NCBI GenBank assembly: GCA_905221605.1
Contig: CAJNDS010000307.1
Coordinates: forward strand, 64,501 to 128,500
Source: Symbiodinium natans
Lineage: Eukaryota > Sar > Dinophyceae > Suessiales > Symbiodiniaceae
Reading direction: 5' to 3'
Length of the DNA stretch: 64,000 nt
The notes under the pieces were generated by a model. It was not told where the DNA came from. It did not search any database and saw only the letters and a list, made by a program, of their open reading frames with translations. Positions 1-13,700 of this stretch are shown piece after piece (position 1 is the first letter of the stretch; the number at the start of each line of letters is the position of its first letter). A program made the position numbers and the translations under genes.

Positions 1-2870
1 AAGGTCTCGTTCTCTGGAATATGCAGACCCAAAGCCGACTATGGGCCCGAACGCCCCAAGACTCCCCCCCTCTGGGACCACAAGGACCCGCGCATCAGGA
101 GCATCAGCAGACCTTCGTTTGTGCCAGAATTGGCTGCCGGCCGTCAGCGAACAATGCTCAAAAAATGGCTCCAGCAGGCACTCGAAATCCAAGTTTGCCA
201 TCCAAATTGGGGTTCCCCCAACCCCCTATACAGATCAGCATACGCTGGGTGTTAAACTGTTAAACGAAACCTCCCCTCAAGTTTGAGGGGGGGGTTAGCA
301 AGAACGGATTCTTGTACAGTGACCTGACAAACATGACTTTGCAAACCGGTAAGACTGCAGACTTTTTGTGGTTGATACGAGTCCCGTTCGCCTTTGGCAG
401 GTACCAAGAGCAAAAGCGAGTCTATTGACTGTCATGTATGTGTGAACTGTGATAAGCAATCAGACAAAAAACCGGACATTTATTCATATTATTCATTGTC
501 CGAATTCTTACTCTTCTTCTGAGCGGACGTGCGGATCAGGAGGGCGAACCCAAATCACCCCAAACTCCGCCAGACTCCGAGCATGTCTCGGCAGGCTGTG
601 ACGAAAGCAATGCATCGGAGGGGCCTCTTCGTAGGCCTGGCCCAGATGGTCAAAGCTTCGGACCAGATCCTAAATGCCCAGTGGGCCGGCACAAAGAAGC
701 AATATCTGACAGCCAACAGCTCACAAAAGTAGGCACACCAGGTGGACTACGAGCTGCTATACCTGCACAAGGTGAACGCCTACCCAGTCGCGGCACTTCG
801 TCTGCCAAGTCTCCATCTTAAGAAGCTTCTTCATGTACTCCTGAGTACAATGTATTGTCTGCTTGCAACAGCATGAAGCGCGCACGAAGAGATGCGAAGA
901 GACTGAATTGGACTGACACTTGTGCAAATCATGCGGCAGAGTCTTCGAATGCAGTGATGTTGGTCATGTTGCCGATGGTGTTGCTCAGATTTCCCAGCGA
1001 TCTAGAGACCTCGTATGACAGCGTTCAGAACAGGTTGGTCCGGAAGGTACACGGGACGGGCACTTTCAAGCCCAGGTGCTGAGCTCTCATAGTTCGGAGC
1101 CATGCACAAGGTTTCCTGAGTTGCAAGCCACGAAGGCTGTACAAGCTCTTCAGGGCAATATGGGCAATGCTGAGCAGAAGCCAAGAAGCCACTCCATGGA
1201 CAGCTAAAGTGAAGTCGCGGCATTGCTCCCCCAGCTCGTCCACCGCATAGTCCAAAGATGCCAGCATACCTTGGGTCAGCAGCAGCAGCAGAGGGCCTGT
1301 CACGGCCCTTCAGATCTCCAAAGTGTTGTGGCGAGCAGCTCTACATAATGCTTCTGCAGTTAAGCCACTGCTCATCTTGGCAAACTCAGCCTGGATGTCA
1401 GTAATCTTCTCGGCGCTGCTCTTGACGCTGAGATATGCGACCTGCAGGCAATAGACTTACCCTCTGCAAGGCCTTGATGGCACAATAAAACTGCCGCGCT
1501 GCACGGCTAGTGGCAGCTAGCGTGCTGTGGAGCCTGGTGGCCAGGAAGCAAATCTGTGAGGGGGAACACCACAGACCTTTGCATCCAAAGTTCCAGCAGA
1601 AAGCTTTAGCAGTGCAACATCGCGGGCGTTCATGGCAGAGCCTAGACGAATCTACATGGCATACCACATTATATCACATTATCATACCTTGTCCAACAAG
1701 CATCAGGCCAAGCAACAGCATGCTTGCCAGCGACTCCAAGAAGTTTCTGCCTTCTTCTGGATATGCCACCAACTTCAGTCCTGGAACTCTGCTTGACTCT
1801 GCTTCTGCTCATCCCGTGCAGTGCCTGCTGAGACTCTGCCACACCCCCAAGTCCTTTTCGCATCACATCTATGCGCTTCTCCTCACTCAGTTGCAAGGGC
1901 ACATGCGCGAGCAAAGCAGGCAGGCAACTTCAAGTCATGCGCACGCGCAGAGCCAGCCTGCGCAAACAGCAGATACAGTGCATGCTCGTAGTCGCTGACA
2001 ACACCACCTTCGCGCTTAGATGGCCAAGTGTGCTCTCCTCTTCACTGGCAAGTAGTTTCGGGCCTTACGACTCCTCAGAGAAGAACCAAACATTGCCAAG
2101 CAAAAGCAGGAGATTAAAACAGGGTAACCGGGTCAGAAGCCCCAACGGGTTTTCCTTTTAAGGGTTTGAAGGCAGGTCCCTCCATTGCTATTCAGTAAGT
2201 CCTTGAAAACCTCTGTTGTCCCACCCCGACAGGACAAAGCTCCCCAACAGCAACCTGGTCAAGCCCACGATTTGTTGAACCTGTGGCCAGTATCGCCTGA
2301 CTCCCGCTCGCTTGTCTCCTGCTCAGCTCATCTTTTTACTCACCTAATCTCGCCGACCTTGACCTGGTGACCTTGCCCAGACAGCCTGACAGCCTGATAG
2401 CCCGTCTGACCTCCCGTAGTACTTGCTGGCGAGCCCGACCGCAACATGCCGCATGGATATAGACTGTACACGATCGCTTGAGGTCACCATTCAAGACCCG
2501 GAGTGCTGCTCCGGAAAGGTAGCAATGAGGCTAGCCCTTTGTCGCTAGGCTTGAGCTCCTCCCAAAGTGTCACGTCCGTTGCTGGGTGCCGTGCTCCGAG
2601 CATCGGTGGTCGTCTTGTTGAGCGGCTGATGAAGCTTTTCCAGCGCATGTTGAAGTCGCAAAGACTCCTGGAAGCTTAGGGTGGTGGAGTCTCTCTGCCT
2701 TGCAGAACACATCAAGAGGAGTCTTGGACGCAATCGTGACCCTCTGCTCACACTGCTCCGCCTAACGTCAAATACCATCAAGGCCCTGTTGGAAGTTGCT
2801 GTTAGGGCAACCGTAGCAGCGCCTGCAGGAGTAGAGGCGCTACCCAGTGTTAACAGTTGCTGCTGCTAGG
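1..2870. other. No recognisable gene; weak coding-like fragments
   Basis: I recognise no gene in this stretch. Minus-strand frames at about 1,030-1,300, 1,400-1,600 and 2,560-2,700 have a helix-like composition (for example LASLDYAVDELGEQ and LSFQESLRLQHALEKLH), which would suit short exons of an intron-rich gene, but no conserved motif ties them together and the opposite strand is also partly open. Treat as unresolved. Confidence 0.25.
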
Positions 2871-2882
2871 CAGGTTCTAGGC

Positions 2883-2932
2883 ATCATTGCAGGGTTAGGA
2901 TCCGGGGTTAGGTTGGGTTTGGGTTTTTCGCA
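2883..2932. repeat. Short telomere-like tract (TTAGGG/TTTGGG variants)
   Basis: The plus strand carries AGGGTTAGGATC, GGGGTTAGG and TTGGGTTTGGGTTTTT in succession. These are degenerate relatives of the TTTAGGG telomere unit seen in longer tracts elsewhere in the window. The tract is too short and imperfect to be a functional telomere. Confidence 0.45.
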
Positions 2933-3117
2933 AGGGTGTCCAGAGGCCTCAGACATCCGCCGAGGCCTCGGGCCGTCTGTAACGGAAGCACCTTTAATCC
3001 ATTTTCCTGGCATTTTTTGCAACGCCTCCCCTGACCGACATCCGGGAGCTCACGGCGCGTCGGGACCAGAGAGGGGGACGGACACTAAATTCTGTATGTG
3101 AGGCAAGCCTGCCTATG

Positions 3118-3245
3118 GCCTTCCCCCCGTTTCCCCCACCCTCTCCTTGCCCCCCCCCACCAAGACCCCAGTCCACCAGCCCCGCCCCCACCTCTTCCGA
3201 TCCCTCCTTCCGCCCTCCCCGCCCTCCTTCGGCCCGCCCTCCAAC
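3118..3245. other. C/T-rich strand-asymmetric tract
   Basis: About 125 bases of the plus strand are almost entirely C and T, including runs of C up to nine long. No gene is apparent. Such tracts can be polypyrimidine signals or simple low-complexity sequence; nothing here decides between them. Confidence 0.5.
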
Positions 3246-3498
3246 GAGCTAGCTTTCCTGGATCCTTGCCACCGCCGCGGCCATGGGCCCCGGCCGAGGC
3301 GGGGCAGGGTTAAAGCTCGGAGTTTCAGGATGCCCTGCACGCGCGGCGGGCCCTCCCTGGAATCGAACCATAACGAAAGCGCATGGTCCAGGGAGGATTT
3401 CGCAAATGTCTGGACGCAACTGGCACCTTTGAACAAGGCGCGGGCGGACAACGGCAACTGCGGGCTGCCGAATGCTCGCGTACTCTAACAGATTGAGA

Positions 3499-3552
3499 AC
3501 ATGTGAAGCCACATGAAGCCACATGAAGCCACATGAAGCCACATGAAGCCAC
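3499..3552. repeat. 10-bp tandem repeat (ACATGAAGCC)n
   Basis: Five near-perfect head-to-tail copies of ACATGAAGCC are visible, the first one reading ATGTGAAGCC. The unit is not a multiple of three, so it is not expected to sit in a conserved coding exon. A recent slippage-derived minisatellite. Confidence 0.9.
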
Positions 3553-4027
3553 GATCCTCGTTCGCTCGGGCCACCTCCTGCCGCAGCAAAGTCAGCCCTC
3601 AGTCGAATGTTGAGAGACAGGCAAAGCTGCAAAGGCTGGGCTCTAAAGTACCAATGTAATCTCTGTAAGTGGACCATATGACACCATGCGATGCTTAAGT
3701 AAATGCCACGAATCCTCGCACCATTGCCCGATCTCCCTGCGCTGCACCAGGGAGCACTGCAAGATTGATGCAACGCACATCAATTGCCAGGTGCAAGAAT
3801 GAGTCGGAGATATGTGAGATAAGGACAGACGGAACTGCTCCGGACTCACGCTGCACTGTCACAAACATGTTGACACTCTCTCAATGGGTTCATACAGGTT
3901 CGCACAAGTTCACAACTCACACAGACCTGGAAGGCCTCGTAAACTGTACGATTGATCTCAGCACTGACCATTCCAGTTGCTTTGCCAGTCAGATTCATGA
4001 CATTTCCAGACCTGCATGCACATGCAC

Positions 4028-4082
4028 TCTCATATATATATATATACATATATTATTTATATATTTTTTTATCACAAATTCA
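4028..4082. repeat. AT-rich low-complexity stretch
   Basis: A run of TA dinucleotides followed by TATTATTTATATATTTTTTT stands out from the GC-balanced surroundings. It lies between the two coding-like minus-strand pieces described just below and above it, so it may be intronic. Confidence 0.7.
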
Positions 4083-4284
4083 ACCTCTGCATCTTCTCTG
4101 GAATCTACAATGCCTCTGCTTGCTGTGTTTTGGCCCTTGCCACCTCTCTGCCAGCACGTCCAGTTGAGATGCAACATCCCAGCAGCCATACCTGCGATTC
4201 GTATGACACAACCCAGCAGAAGACCGGCAGACCCCGACAACCGGCAACATTCCATCAAGAAAAGAACACTGCAAGGAAGACAAC

Positions 4285-4470
4285 TCAAACTGCCTGTGGG
4301 ACTTGAGTCAGAATGCTGGCAAGGAGCAGGGCGACTGCATAAGCACTTAAGATGACGGCAAACAGGCCAAACATCTGCCACGGAAATTCCTTGGTTGAGC
4401 CAGGCTCTGCCAGGTTCTCTTCTTTGGGAGTGAGACCGCAGAAACGTGGTGCTCGAGAGCCAAAAACTCT
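4285..4470 (-). CDS. Possible exon with one transmembrane helix, unknown protein
   Basis: A minus-strand frame reads through a polar stretch (LTPKEENLAEPGSTKEF) into a clear hydrophobic helix (MFGLFAVILSAYAVALLLAS) and then stops at 4,285. A second hydrophobic stretch follows in another minus frame at about 4,150-4,250, and a further polar piece (NLTGKATGMVSAEINRTVYE) at about 3,930-4,000. This pattern would fit consecutive exons of a multi-span membrane protein. No family motif was recognised and splice sites were not resolved, so both the protein and its extent are tentative. Confidence 0.3.
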   Translation of the reverse strand, partial: RVFGSRAPRFCGLTPKEENLAEPGSTKEFPWQMFGLFAVILSAYAVALLLASILTQVPQAV

Positions 4471-5530
4471 CGCGCTGTTGTCTTGCAGCATTCTGGCGGC
4501 ATTGTTGTGGCTCTGGTGGGTTTTGGATGGTTTGGGTGGTTTTGGATGCTGAACTGGAACGCCATGATATGCCACGATGCATCCTTGTCGCCGGCAGCTT
4601 CACGACGCCGCCGCCTCAGCTCCGCACCTGTGAAGGTTCCGTACCTTGAGGTGCCATGGTGGGTACGTGCTGGGGTCGAGGTTCAGTCGAGGATGGAGTC
4701 AGGGGAAAGGATTCGGAGCTTCGGGATTTTGGGGCTTCGGGCATGTTCTGCAGCCGTCTTGATAAGGATTCATGCACGAGACAGTCATCTAGGCGTCTTG
4801 AGTTGCACCTGCGCTGGTATGCCACGTGAGGTAGAGCACGACACGCAAAGTAGCTCACAGCTGTTCGGGCAAAGCTGCATATGGAAGACCTGAAGTCGCC
4901 TCGGTTGACCATGCTTGAGGCAAAACAAGGATGATGTTTGTGGATACGGCTCAGCAGGACTCAAGTGCACGTAAACAATGTAGACGCGCAGTGAATAGGT
5001 CACTCGGCGTTTCGCGGTCTGCCTGTGAAACTACCTCTTGTCGTCGCAGTTCTTTCGTTCCCCCAACTTTGTATGTGAGTATGGGGTCCGCCGTTGAAAT
5101 TTGTGGGCCGGGAAATTACAACTCGGCAACACACGTCATAAATCGTCACAAGCAAGCGGCCGAAAATTGGCGAAGGAACTAGTAGACCGTGTAACTTCGA
5201 GCCGAAAAGTCGCAGGCAGATCCTGGTCATCTCCCTGTGCCTTTTGAAGGCGGTCGCATGTCTCACTCTCACAAGATTTTCCAGCACCGCGAAGGGGAGC
5301 CGTAACAGAGCGGATGCAGGCCAGGAGCCTCTAGTCTCGGCTAGCCTAGGAGCCTAGGACACAGACATGAGGGGACCAGTTGCGGAATCCCCTGCAGCCG
5401 GGTAGTGTGCCTCCATCGCTCGACGCCGAGCCGCGGTCTCGCCGGAAAGGTCCATGCACACCTGGAGCTTGAGCATGTAAATGCATGCACACGCATCACG
5501 AGCACATGGACTCAAGAGGTACGCATAACC

Positions 5531-7240
5531 TCACTTTACAAAGTTTAGATGTGTCAGGGGATTGGCATGCAGCCCAAGGACCAAGCAGTGCATGTGGGCA
5601 ACAAGTAGTGAAGCCCGTGACAGCTGAAGCAGAGCGGCCTCCTTGAATGTCGAGGCCTCCAGCCAAGCGAGTTTTACGTCGCTTTTGGCACGAAGGCTCA
5701 ATGGCCAGTGCTCCTGCACGATTGGAAGCTGACAGTGACAAACACAAACCTGCACGAGGCACTCAGCATCAGCCCTCATCTCCTGCAAGCCAAGCAGCAC
5801 ATCTTCTCCAATCGCACTGCCCTGACAGCCGCAGGCAAATAGAGATCCACTGATGAGGTTAAACTTGAACATGCATCGGGACACACCATCACATAACCAG
5901 GCATCTGAGGATACTTGCAGATCCTGCCTCTTTGGTAGCATCTAGGAAGGCACGGGGTCTCCCTGCTTCTGACACCCTTCACACAACGTGGTTGCCTCTG
6001 GCATCAGCAGCTGCTTGCCGCTCGACAGCATGGCAACCACGGTACCTGCATCCAGACGAGCAGCTGCTCTGGCTCGGTTGCACAGTCGCAGAAGTGTTTG
6101 GGAAGCAAAACCAGGATGCAGCGCTGACTTTCTGAGTTGTTCAGATTTCTCACGGTACTTGCCACCGATGGTGCGGTTGGAAACTCTTTCAGAATCGGTT
6201 ACTGCAGCACCGCTGCACCTGCGAGGATCTGGATGAAGGCGAAGGCCTCCTGGCCAGCTCGGCCTCAGAGTCCCCAAAGCATCTTTGGCTAAAGTCTGAT
6301 GTTGCTTTACACAAGAGTGAAACACAAACAGCTAGTTTGTGTCCAGAGACCTCCCCTTCAAAATGCGTTGCCAGTATTGCAAGCCTGAGAATCTTTGGCC
6401 CATTCTGGCCCTGAGGTGCGAACAAATGTACTCCCCTTGGTCAATGGACACCAGCTGCGTGGACCGGCAGATATCCTGAGCAGCTCATACGAGGTAAGGA
6501 GGGAAGAACAAAAATCCCTGCAACTTGTGCTGCCGCTTGCTGAAGCTCAACTCTGCAGCTTCAAGCGTTGAGGGCGAGCGTCCCGCAGACAGCGATGCTC
6601 GAGGTTCTCAAAGATCTCAGACGCGCAACGTTTGCAAGCAGGCGTCTCCCGCAACACTCAGCGGCCATTAGATTTCAGCGTGCTCTACCTAAAAAACACA
6701 AGACAACAGAAACTCGTTTCACGGCAGCCGACCTCGTAGCGAAGTAGAAGCTGCGAGAGCTGGGCGAAATCCTTTGCAGCGAGCTGTGAGCCTGAGACAT
6801 ATGTAGCACAACAACGGCGAGCTCAAAATGAAAAGTTTACAAATTCAGTGCTCCACATGAAGGGAACCGGCACGGCCTGCACGCTCTTGCAAACCATCCG
6901 CCAGCGAAGGAGCAAAGGAGGTGTCCTAAACTCGCAGAACTCAACGCTTGTGGCGTGATGCTCCGTTGCAATCCGTCGTCATCTGATTGCCATGTTGACA
7001 TGATAGCATTCTGAATGTGAGCAAACAGCATTTCCCCACAGAACATGACATCACAGAAAGGAGACATGGTGTGAGGGTCCACTGCAACCAAGCATCCGCT
7101 GCCAGCTCCGCAAGCCAAGTGGACAGCGCGGAAGTCTCCAGCATCAAAATATCTGCAGGCTCGTGGCATGTAGTCTGCACAATGCAACAACCATATCCCG
7201 GCAGCTGCGATTGGGCAGCTGCGAAAGAGCAAACTGCTGT
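5531..7240 (-). CDS. Possible exons of an unidentified helical protein
   Basis: Several minus-strand frames between 5,531 and 7,240 have a composition like real protein, for example KYREKSEQLRKSALHPGF at about 6,150, RAAARLDAGTVVAMLSSG at about 6,050, KSDVKLAWLEASTFKEAALL at about 5,660 and a longer open piece at 6,840-7,200. They lie in different frames, as exons would. No domain is recognisable, and the plus strand is also open at 7,017-7,346, so strand is not certain. I do not propose a function. Confidence 0.2.
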
Positions 7241-7399
7241 GCGCTCAGCTGCTATCGCATGCAGCACTCTGTGGAAAGAAAAAGTCGGTCCTGTGCGTGG
7301 CTCGATGGCCACCAGGGTTTGCTCTGCCGAGCTGGTGAGGAAGTGACCAGGTCTTAGAGAGCACAGCTCTGCTTCGCATGTGTGAACTACGCATGCCAA

Positions 7400-9600
7400 C
7401 AGACGCGCAAAACGTGCAGTGCAGATACCGCTTTGTTTTTTGGCAGTAACTGGGACATGTGCCTGACCACTTGAAGGAGTTGACCGGCAGCAGATATGTC
7501 CAAGTACTTGGCCTTCAACAGTTTGGATCCTATATGCAAGCTGCCTGCTAGCTACCCATTACCGCCAGTAGCTTGAGTGGGTCATCACATACACTTGCCT
7601 TGACCTGCTTCTTCCAATCCATTTGCAGGACTAGCGAGTCTGTCCACGAGCGAGGTGGGATTCGGCCTCGCAAGTATCTCGAGTCTCCAGTACTGCCTGT
7701 TTACCTGGCATTCAGATCTCCGGTTCGCATTCAGGCGCACCTTCGCTTGCGGTTCCCTCCAATGCCAAGTCCTGTGCTGTGTGTTACGCTTCTGATTAGC
7801 CCCTGCCCTGGAAACCAGACAGATGGATGCTCGCGCATACCTTCGCAGATGTGAGAAGTGCACACAACAGAGCTCAACGACAATGGCGATTCTGCACCAA
7901 GCACTTGGCAGAAGATCCTCTTCCACCCAAGAAGCTGCATCTCCCAGGAATGTCTGGTCCACAAACCTAGGTCAATCCATCTTCGCAGCAGCTGCCAGCA
8001 GGAGAGACATGTCCTGAGGCCTTCAAATGGAATTGCCAGGCAAAGGTGTGTCTCGACAGCTCTCGGCCACCAGCTTGGAGCTGAGAAATTGTGGCAGCTG
8101 ATGCTGCGAAGGAGGGAAGATCTCCTGCAGTTGCGAACAAGGATGGTTGCCCGGAACGCTGCCACTGCCCATGGCACTCATCCGACTTGTTTAGCAGCTG
8201 AAGGCTTTACTTCACGATACTCCACCTCTCCCGAAAAGAACCGACTTTCACGGGCCTTGTAGCGGCACACCATGACCTCTAGGAGCGAAGCAGCCAAATC
8301 TCCTTAGCAAGCTCGTTTTTGTTGTGCAGTCTCAGGCTTGTCGTGACCGTCACTAGACCTTTTCGGGACCGTGGGCAGTCGGCAGCTCTGAGCCCTGCTG
8401 AGCACGAGGCTTCTGCGCACAGAGCGGGTGCCCACTTACACCCACAAAATGCAAAGCTGAATGCTGGAGAGCGGCTGTGTCTCGCCTTCATGTCATCCAC
8501 CAGTGGCCAGCTTGACTTCTCCTGCATCTGGCATGGGGAGAGCAGTGCACACGTGAGTTCAGATGCCGGATGCTTACACATGTGACACCTCAACCCAGCT
8601 CTGTTCCGTTGGACTGAAAGCATTTCAGGCCGACTGCCACTGGGCTCACCTCGTCTTCGTTGATGGTATCTATCCACGCCTGCACCTGCAATGAAGTGCG
8701 ATGATCATGTAGCACACCAGTCAGCTGTGATGCAGCCCTTGTAGTGTTGTTCAAGGAGCTCACACACGCCTGCTCAGTCATGGGAATACCCGTCGAGCGG
8801 AAGCCTAAGCGAGCAGAAAGTCGCAATTCAGCATTCAGGTAACGATGCAAAAGCACCCAGGACCCAGGAGTACTACCCAGTTCCGCAGCGGAGAAACCAT
8901 CAGTGAAACACTTGGACAGCAAACACGCACTAGGAAACCAAAGCATGGCCCACCACCTGGCTCACGGGAAGAAGGAGGAAGTGAGAATGACAAGCGTGTG
9001 AGTTTGGCGGTTTGAGAACCTTGCGAGTTGCCGCGGCGGCTGCCAAGTCCCGTAGCAGTGCGGGTGGCAGCTCGTCTTCATGGGGTTCACCGGGGTCCTA
9101 AGCTCTGTTGTAAGCAATATAAAGCAATGACGCAAGTCCTCCCAATCATGCTCTCTCATGGCTGGTCCTTCTCAAGAACGCCGATATGCCCGCTGAGGAC
9201 CACCATCATGGTGTCACTCCTCTCTCCTGCCAATGTCAGAAGCACTCACACACCTTGGTGGCTACAGGGCAGCCTGGCAGCCTCATGACCGACCGAGTCA
9301 CCACCGAGGTGAGAGCCTCCGAGGACTTCTCCCCTTGCCGGCCGCCAGAGCTGAGTCTGCAAAGGTAAGGATTCAATTTTGGCAAGAAGCACCTTTCCCA
9401 AAGCTGTGCAAAACAGTGACCAGCGTGACTACGAACATGCAGAAACAGTGTCCGTGAAAATTCGGAGGATTGACATCCCAATGCCTGTCTGCAAAGCTCG
9501 CGCCGCCCACGGCGGGGCAGCAGCCGGAATGAGGAATTGCTGGCAAGTGCGGTTTCATGCAGCTGCGCTAAACGTGTCAGATCCCACAGCGCATGTGACT
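7400..9600. other. No recognisable gene; ambiguous open frames
   Basis: Minus-strand pieces at about 8,620-8,790 (TEQACVSSLNNTTRAASQL) and 9,500-9,630 look protein-like, but neither gives a known motif. No splice-joined reading frame could be assembled. Confidence 0.2.
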
Positions 9601-9619
9601 CCATGACTGAATTAGCTGG

Positions 9620-9706
9620 AGGCTTCAGCAAGGCTACAGCAAGGCATCAGCAACGCTTCAGCAAAGCTTCAGCAAGGCTTCAGCAAAGCTCAGCATGGCT
9701 TAGCAG
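9620..9706. repeat. Imperfect tandem repeat of GGCTTCAGCAA
   Basis: About seven imperfect head-to-tail copies of an 11-bp unit (GGCTTCAGCAA and variants with CTACAGCAA, CATCAGCAA, GCTCAGCAT) are visible. No other feature overlaps convincingly. Confidence 0.8.
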
Positions 9707-10514
9707 GCTCGGACTGTTTCTCAAGGTAAGAACTGCAAGAAACCATTGTGCAAAACCGCCTGATACCAGGCGAGAGAGCCAACAAGCCTGCCACTGTGCG
9801 GTACCCGGCACAAATCCGTACTTCTTCTTGGTTCTTGGCAGCTCAACACTGAAGCTGAGTCTTTCAAAGAACTCTGCTGTCTTCGTTCGTCTGCATCATG
9901 TCGGCACTCGGCAGCCAAAATTCAGACCGCCACATTCTGAGGGAGCTACAGAGTTGCAAGCAGATCAAAGAACGTAACGTGTCTCGGACAGAGATCTCGA
10001 GACAACATGACGTGGCCTTCCACAAGGATGCCTGCAAGTTGCTCGGCCCAGCTCTGGACCGCCTTAGTACTCATACAATTGCAACCACAATGATAATTTG
10101 TAAAGACAATCCGAAACATCCCTGAATGCCAATGAGCAGCTATGTAGGACTTGTGACGGCACTCGGCCTCATCCTCACGTCAAACTTTTGTCCGAACAAA
10201 AGGGGTTTGGAGGACCGAGTCTGGAATTGAGGAAGGCACGACACGATTGAGGCCAAAACTTGTTGGGCTGCAGGATGCTGCAGGTGTTGGTTCGAACAGG
10301 TTAAGGCCCAGTTAAGGCGTTGTCGATGTTGCTGTCCCAGGCCGCACAGGCCGGGAGCTTAGGCCATAACCGGGAAAGGCACGCGGGGTAAGCTCCAAAG
10401 AACGGGTTCCGTGCCCCATGCACACCCTTTTGGCGAACCGAGAAGAGGCCAAACGATCCCTTCGCCCCAAGGTCCGGGCATCAAGAGCCTCAGCTGCCCC
10501 CAACCGAAAAAAGG

Positions 10515-10625
10515 GTGAGCATCAGTAAGCATCAGTGAGCATCAGTGAGCATCAGTGAGCATGAGCTGCCTGGCCCCCAGAGCGAGCATCATGAGCATCG
10601 TCCGGAGCATCATGAGCATCGTCCG
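10515..10625. repeat. 10-bp tandem repeat (GAGCATCAGT)n and derivative
   Basis: Five copies of a GAGCATCAGT-type unit run from about 10,515, followed by two copies of a longer related unit containing GAGCATCATGAGCATCGTCCG. The second set looks like an expanded derivative of the first. Confidence 0.8.
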
Positions 10626-10739
10626 GACCTCATTTCTCCTCTGAGATCCCTGGACCCATGGGATGACACCCGAGAATTCGCCCCTGGCACAAATTCAACC
10701 CCATGATTTGTGGGCTTCCCCTCCTACCCTCTACCAATC

Positions 10740-13700
10740 AGCAAAGCTGCGCCTGATACAAAAGCTCATGGAGCAGGAGCAGGACTGTTTCCGCTAAACA
10801 AAGCAAGTCTAGTCCATTCTGGTCCTCTTCAGCCTCCTCCTCGGGGCTGAGGCTTCTTCTGCGCCAGGCAAGTAGCTGAGTGCCTCGATCTAGGGCATGG
10901 GAGTGTTGTTCTAGAGGCCCTTTACAAGGATTGCTGAAAGAAAGAGCACTTGAGAAGCGGAATCCTGAACATACCTTATGGTTGTTTGGGGACAGGTACT
11001 TTGAACACCACATCAAATTCTCCTTGCGAGACGTTAGATTCACTATTAACTAGCCACTTCAGCCACATCAGCAACCTACACATACCTACATGCAGCCGTC
11101 TGCTGTTGACCAGCAGAAGGGTTCGTCCACGAAGTCTTCACGAGCACTTTTAGCCCTGGACCGGACCAGAAGCTTGCTGAACCACCTGATGCAACATCTG
11201 CCAAAGTAGGGCACGCGAACAATCCAACGACATTGCACCGCGACTCAGAAAGCTTCGATAATAAGACATGCTCTGCAAGCACCCTGACCTGCCCTGACAC
11301 GCCCTGTCTGCAAGCGCAACTGTTCAGTCTGTTCAGTCATCCCCCAGATTCCACCTGGGAATGACGGGCTTTTCCCACCTCATCACATACAAAAGGATGA
11401 AAAGAAAAGAGAAGACAGTGCATCAAATACTGGCAAGAAATGAGAGAACTGTAAGAGACGCGAACAACATGCTATGAAACTCCTTAATGCGCGCGAAGCT
11501 GCGCTCGGCGGAGAGGCTCCGCCCAGAAAGCTGGTCTCCTGCGGTTTGTTTCGCGAGGCATAGATTCGTGTAGATTCGCAGGGATGCGTGGAGTAGAGAG
11601 CCCGAGAATCCGAAATGTATTCGCCTCGGCTTCCAGCCGAGAGGCGTCTAGGAGTCCAGAACAAGCAGACCAGATCTGGTCTGCTTCCCCTCCCCCTCCC
11701 AACCCTTCCTCCCAACCAGACACTTTCTGTTCCCCCCCAAGGCCCAAACCGCCCGGAGCCGATGCCGCTTGGGACCTTGCTTGAGATCCCAGCCTCAGCC
11801 CTGCTGCGAACATATGAGGACTCAGACTTGATTCCTCTAAGTTCTGAGCATGAAATGGAGCGGTTGTCCCTTTTGGTTCAAGAGCTGTTAGAAGAGATCC
11901 TAACCCTTACAGAGGAAATACGGATACTACTTGAACCCTAAGATACTTCTTGCACCCCTGAACTAATCTCTATAAACCCTGAAATTCTCAAAGACGGTCT
12001 TTTTGTCCCAAGGTACAGGCTGCGCTGGAACTTGCCTTTCAGCCCTGCTAGATGAAGGGGCGATTTTGGATTCTAGGTTTATGATTGGGGGCCGATTTCA
12101 TATCTACAGGTGAGCCAACGGAAGGCCTATGGTTTCTGGATACGAAAATGATACCATGGCTTCCGTGTTTCCTGGTGGCGACTCGCGTGCCGGCTGCCGA
12201 TGGCCTGGCTGACACATCCGTCAATCAAGCTGAGCCACTGCTTGATCCTACAAGCTCTAAGTGCGGCTTGACCAACATGTTGCCTGCAACACCCTTGTCA
12301 GAGCAGGTCAGGCATGATGTCTACCACGTCGGCCAACTCTGAAGAAACGTATCGAAACTTTCCGAACAACGAAAAGGCCTGCTCGACTGCCACTGCGCGA
12401 AACAGGCTGGCTTTCACCTGTGCACAGAAATGTCAGTCACCTCTCCCGGACTCTGGCAAAAACGAATCTTGCACAACCAACCAGGTGAATCAGCTGCATG
12501 TATGTATGTGGAGCCGAAACCCCCTGCCATACTTGCAGACTAGAGGCTTATTGAAGTCGGTTCGCTCTGGTCGGTTCGATCATGACCTTCCAGGCTCTGC
12601 TACACAGCCACTTAGCCCACCTAAAGGCGGCAAGCTAATCCCGCTTGTGATGCCTGTGCCAGGCTACTTTTGCAACATAGCAAAGCAGCAAGCGAGATGT
12701 ATGCGAGACCTAGCACAGAGCACCCCAAGCACGGGATTCTCGACGATGATGCATTATCATGAAGCCTTCGCACCTACAATGGCAACTCATCTCTACCGAC
12801 AAGGCAACGAAAACGGTTTCTCATGCAGGACAGACTCGGGACAGACATTCCGAAGCACCGGGAAAATGAAACCCCGCAGCAGCAGCAACGCTGAAAGACT
12901 ATCATCTAAGTCCCCGGCAGGGTTTAGAACAAAGATATAGCAACTCGACGCCCTGTACTGAACCCCACATGTCCCAATGCTAAAGAAGAAAAATGAAGAT
13001 AACATACCAGAGAACCGCAGTGCGTACCCTCGTGAGACGCCAAGTGAGACGCCTTGCGTCAAGCACCCAAGAGAACAAAGATCCTAAGACTGGAGACCCT
13101 CAGAGAGAGATTCCTTTGCGGCGGTCCTTCGAATGTTAAGCCCTTCGGTCCGCATCTTTTGGCAGGTTTCTTCTTGGCACTCAGATGCTCCCGTGCCATA
13201 AACCACCAAATCTTGGATGCTTTGCCCTCAATACCTCAAGTTGTACGGCTCAGGCTAGCATTGTTCTCTCAGCCGCCGCGGGCTCTTCCATGCCACAATC
13301 CGGACAAAGAAAGCGGGACATGCCAGTCTGTATGCAGTTCCATGCTTCCAGTCTGATGCCCCGGGCCTGGATCCACCGGCCTAGCGAAGCAAGCTGATTT
13401 TCCAGGGCTTTGCAACTCCACAAGCTGAAACCTCTAGTGCCCACCACAACTCTTGCGCCTGCGGAAACTTGAGCTCGGTGTTGGCAACGCCTCGTCAATC
13501 CTCGGCGACTGCTTCTGAGGGCAAGGCAGGAGCGAGGCATAAGCTTCAACATGGTTCAACCATGCGGGGAGTAGAATCTGCTCTTGGAATCAAGATCTAC
13601 CTTGCTAGTCGGAAAGGCAAAGAGAAGGCAACATCAACATCATAGTCCCGTAGGATGATGTAGAAACGGTCCCCACAAATCTTCATCATCTGTGGGTCAC

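Noticed and set aside
10280-10300. Possible tRNA B-box (GGTTCGAACAGG)
   Set aside because: No matching A-box or cloverleaf arms around it; no tRNA gene could be folded by eye anywhere in the window.
12314-12940. 208-codon plus-strand frame
   Set aside because: Length alone is not evidence here; the composition is irregular, with no motif and no splice or repeat context to support it.
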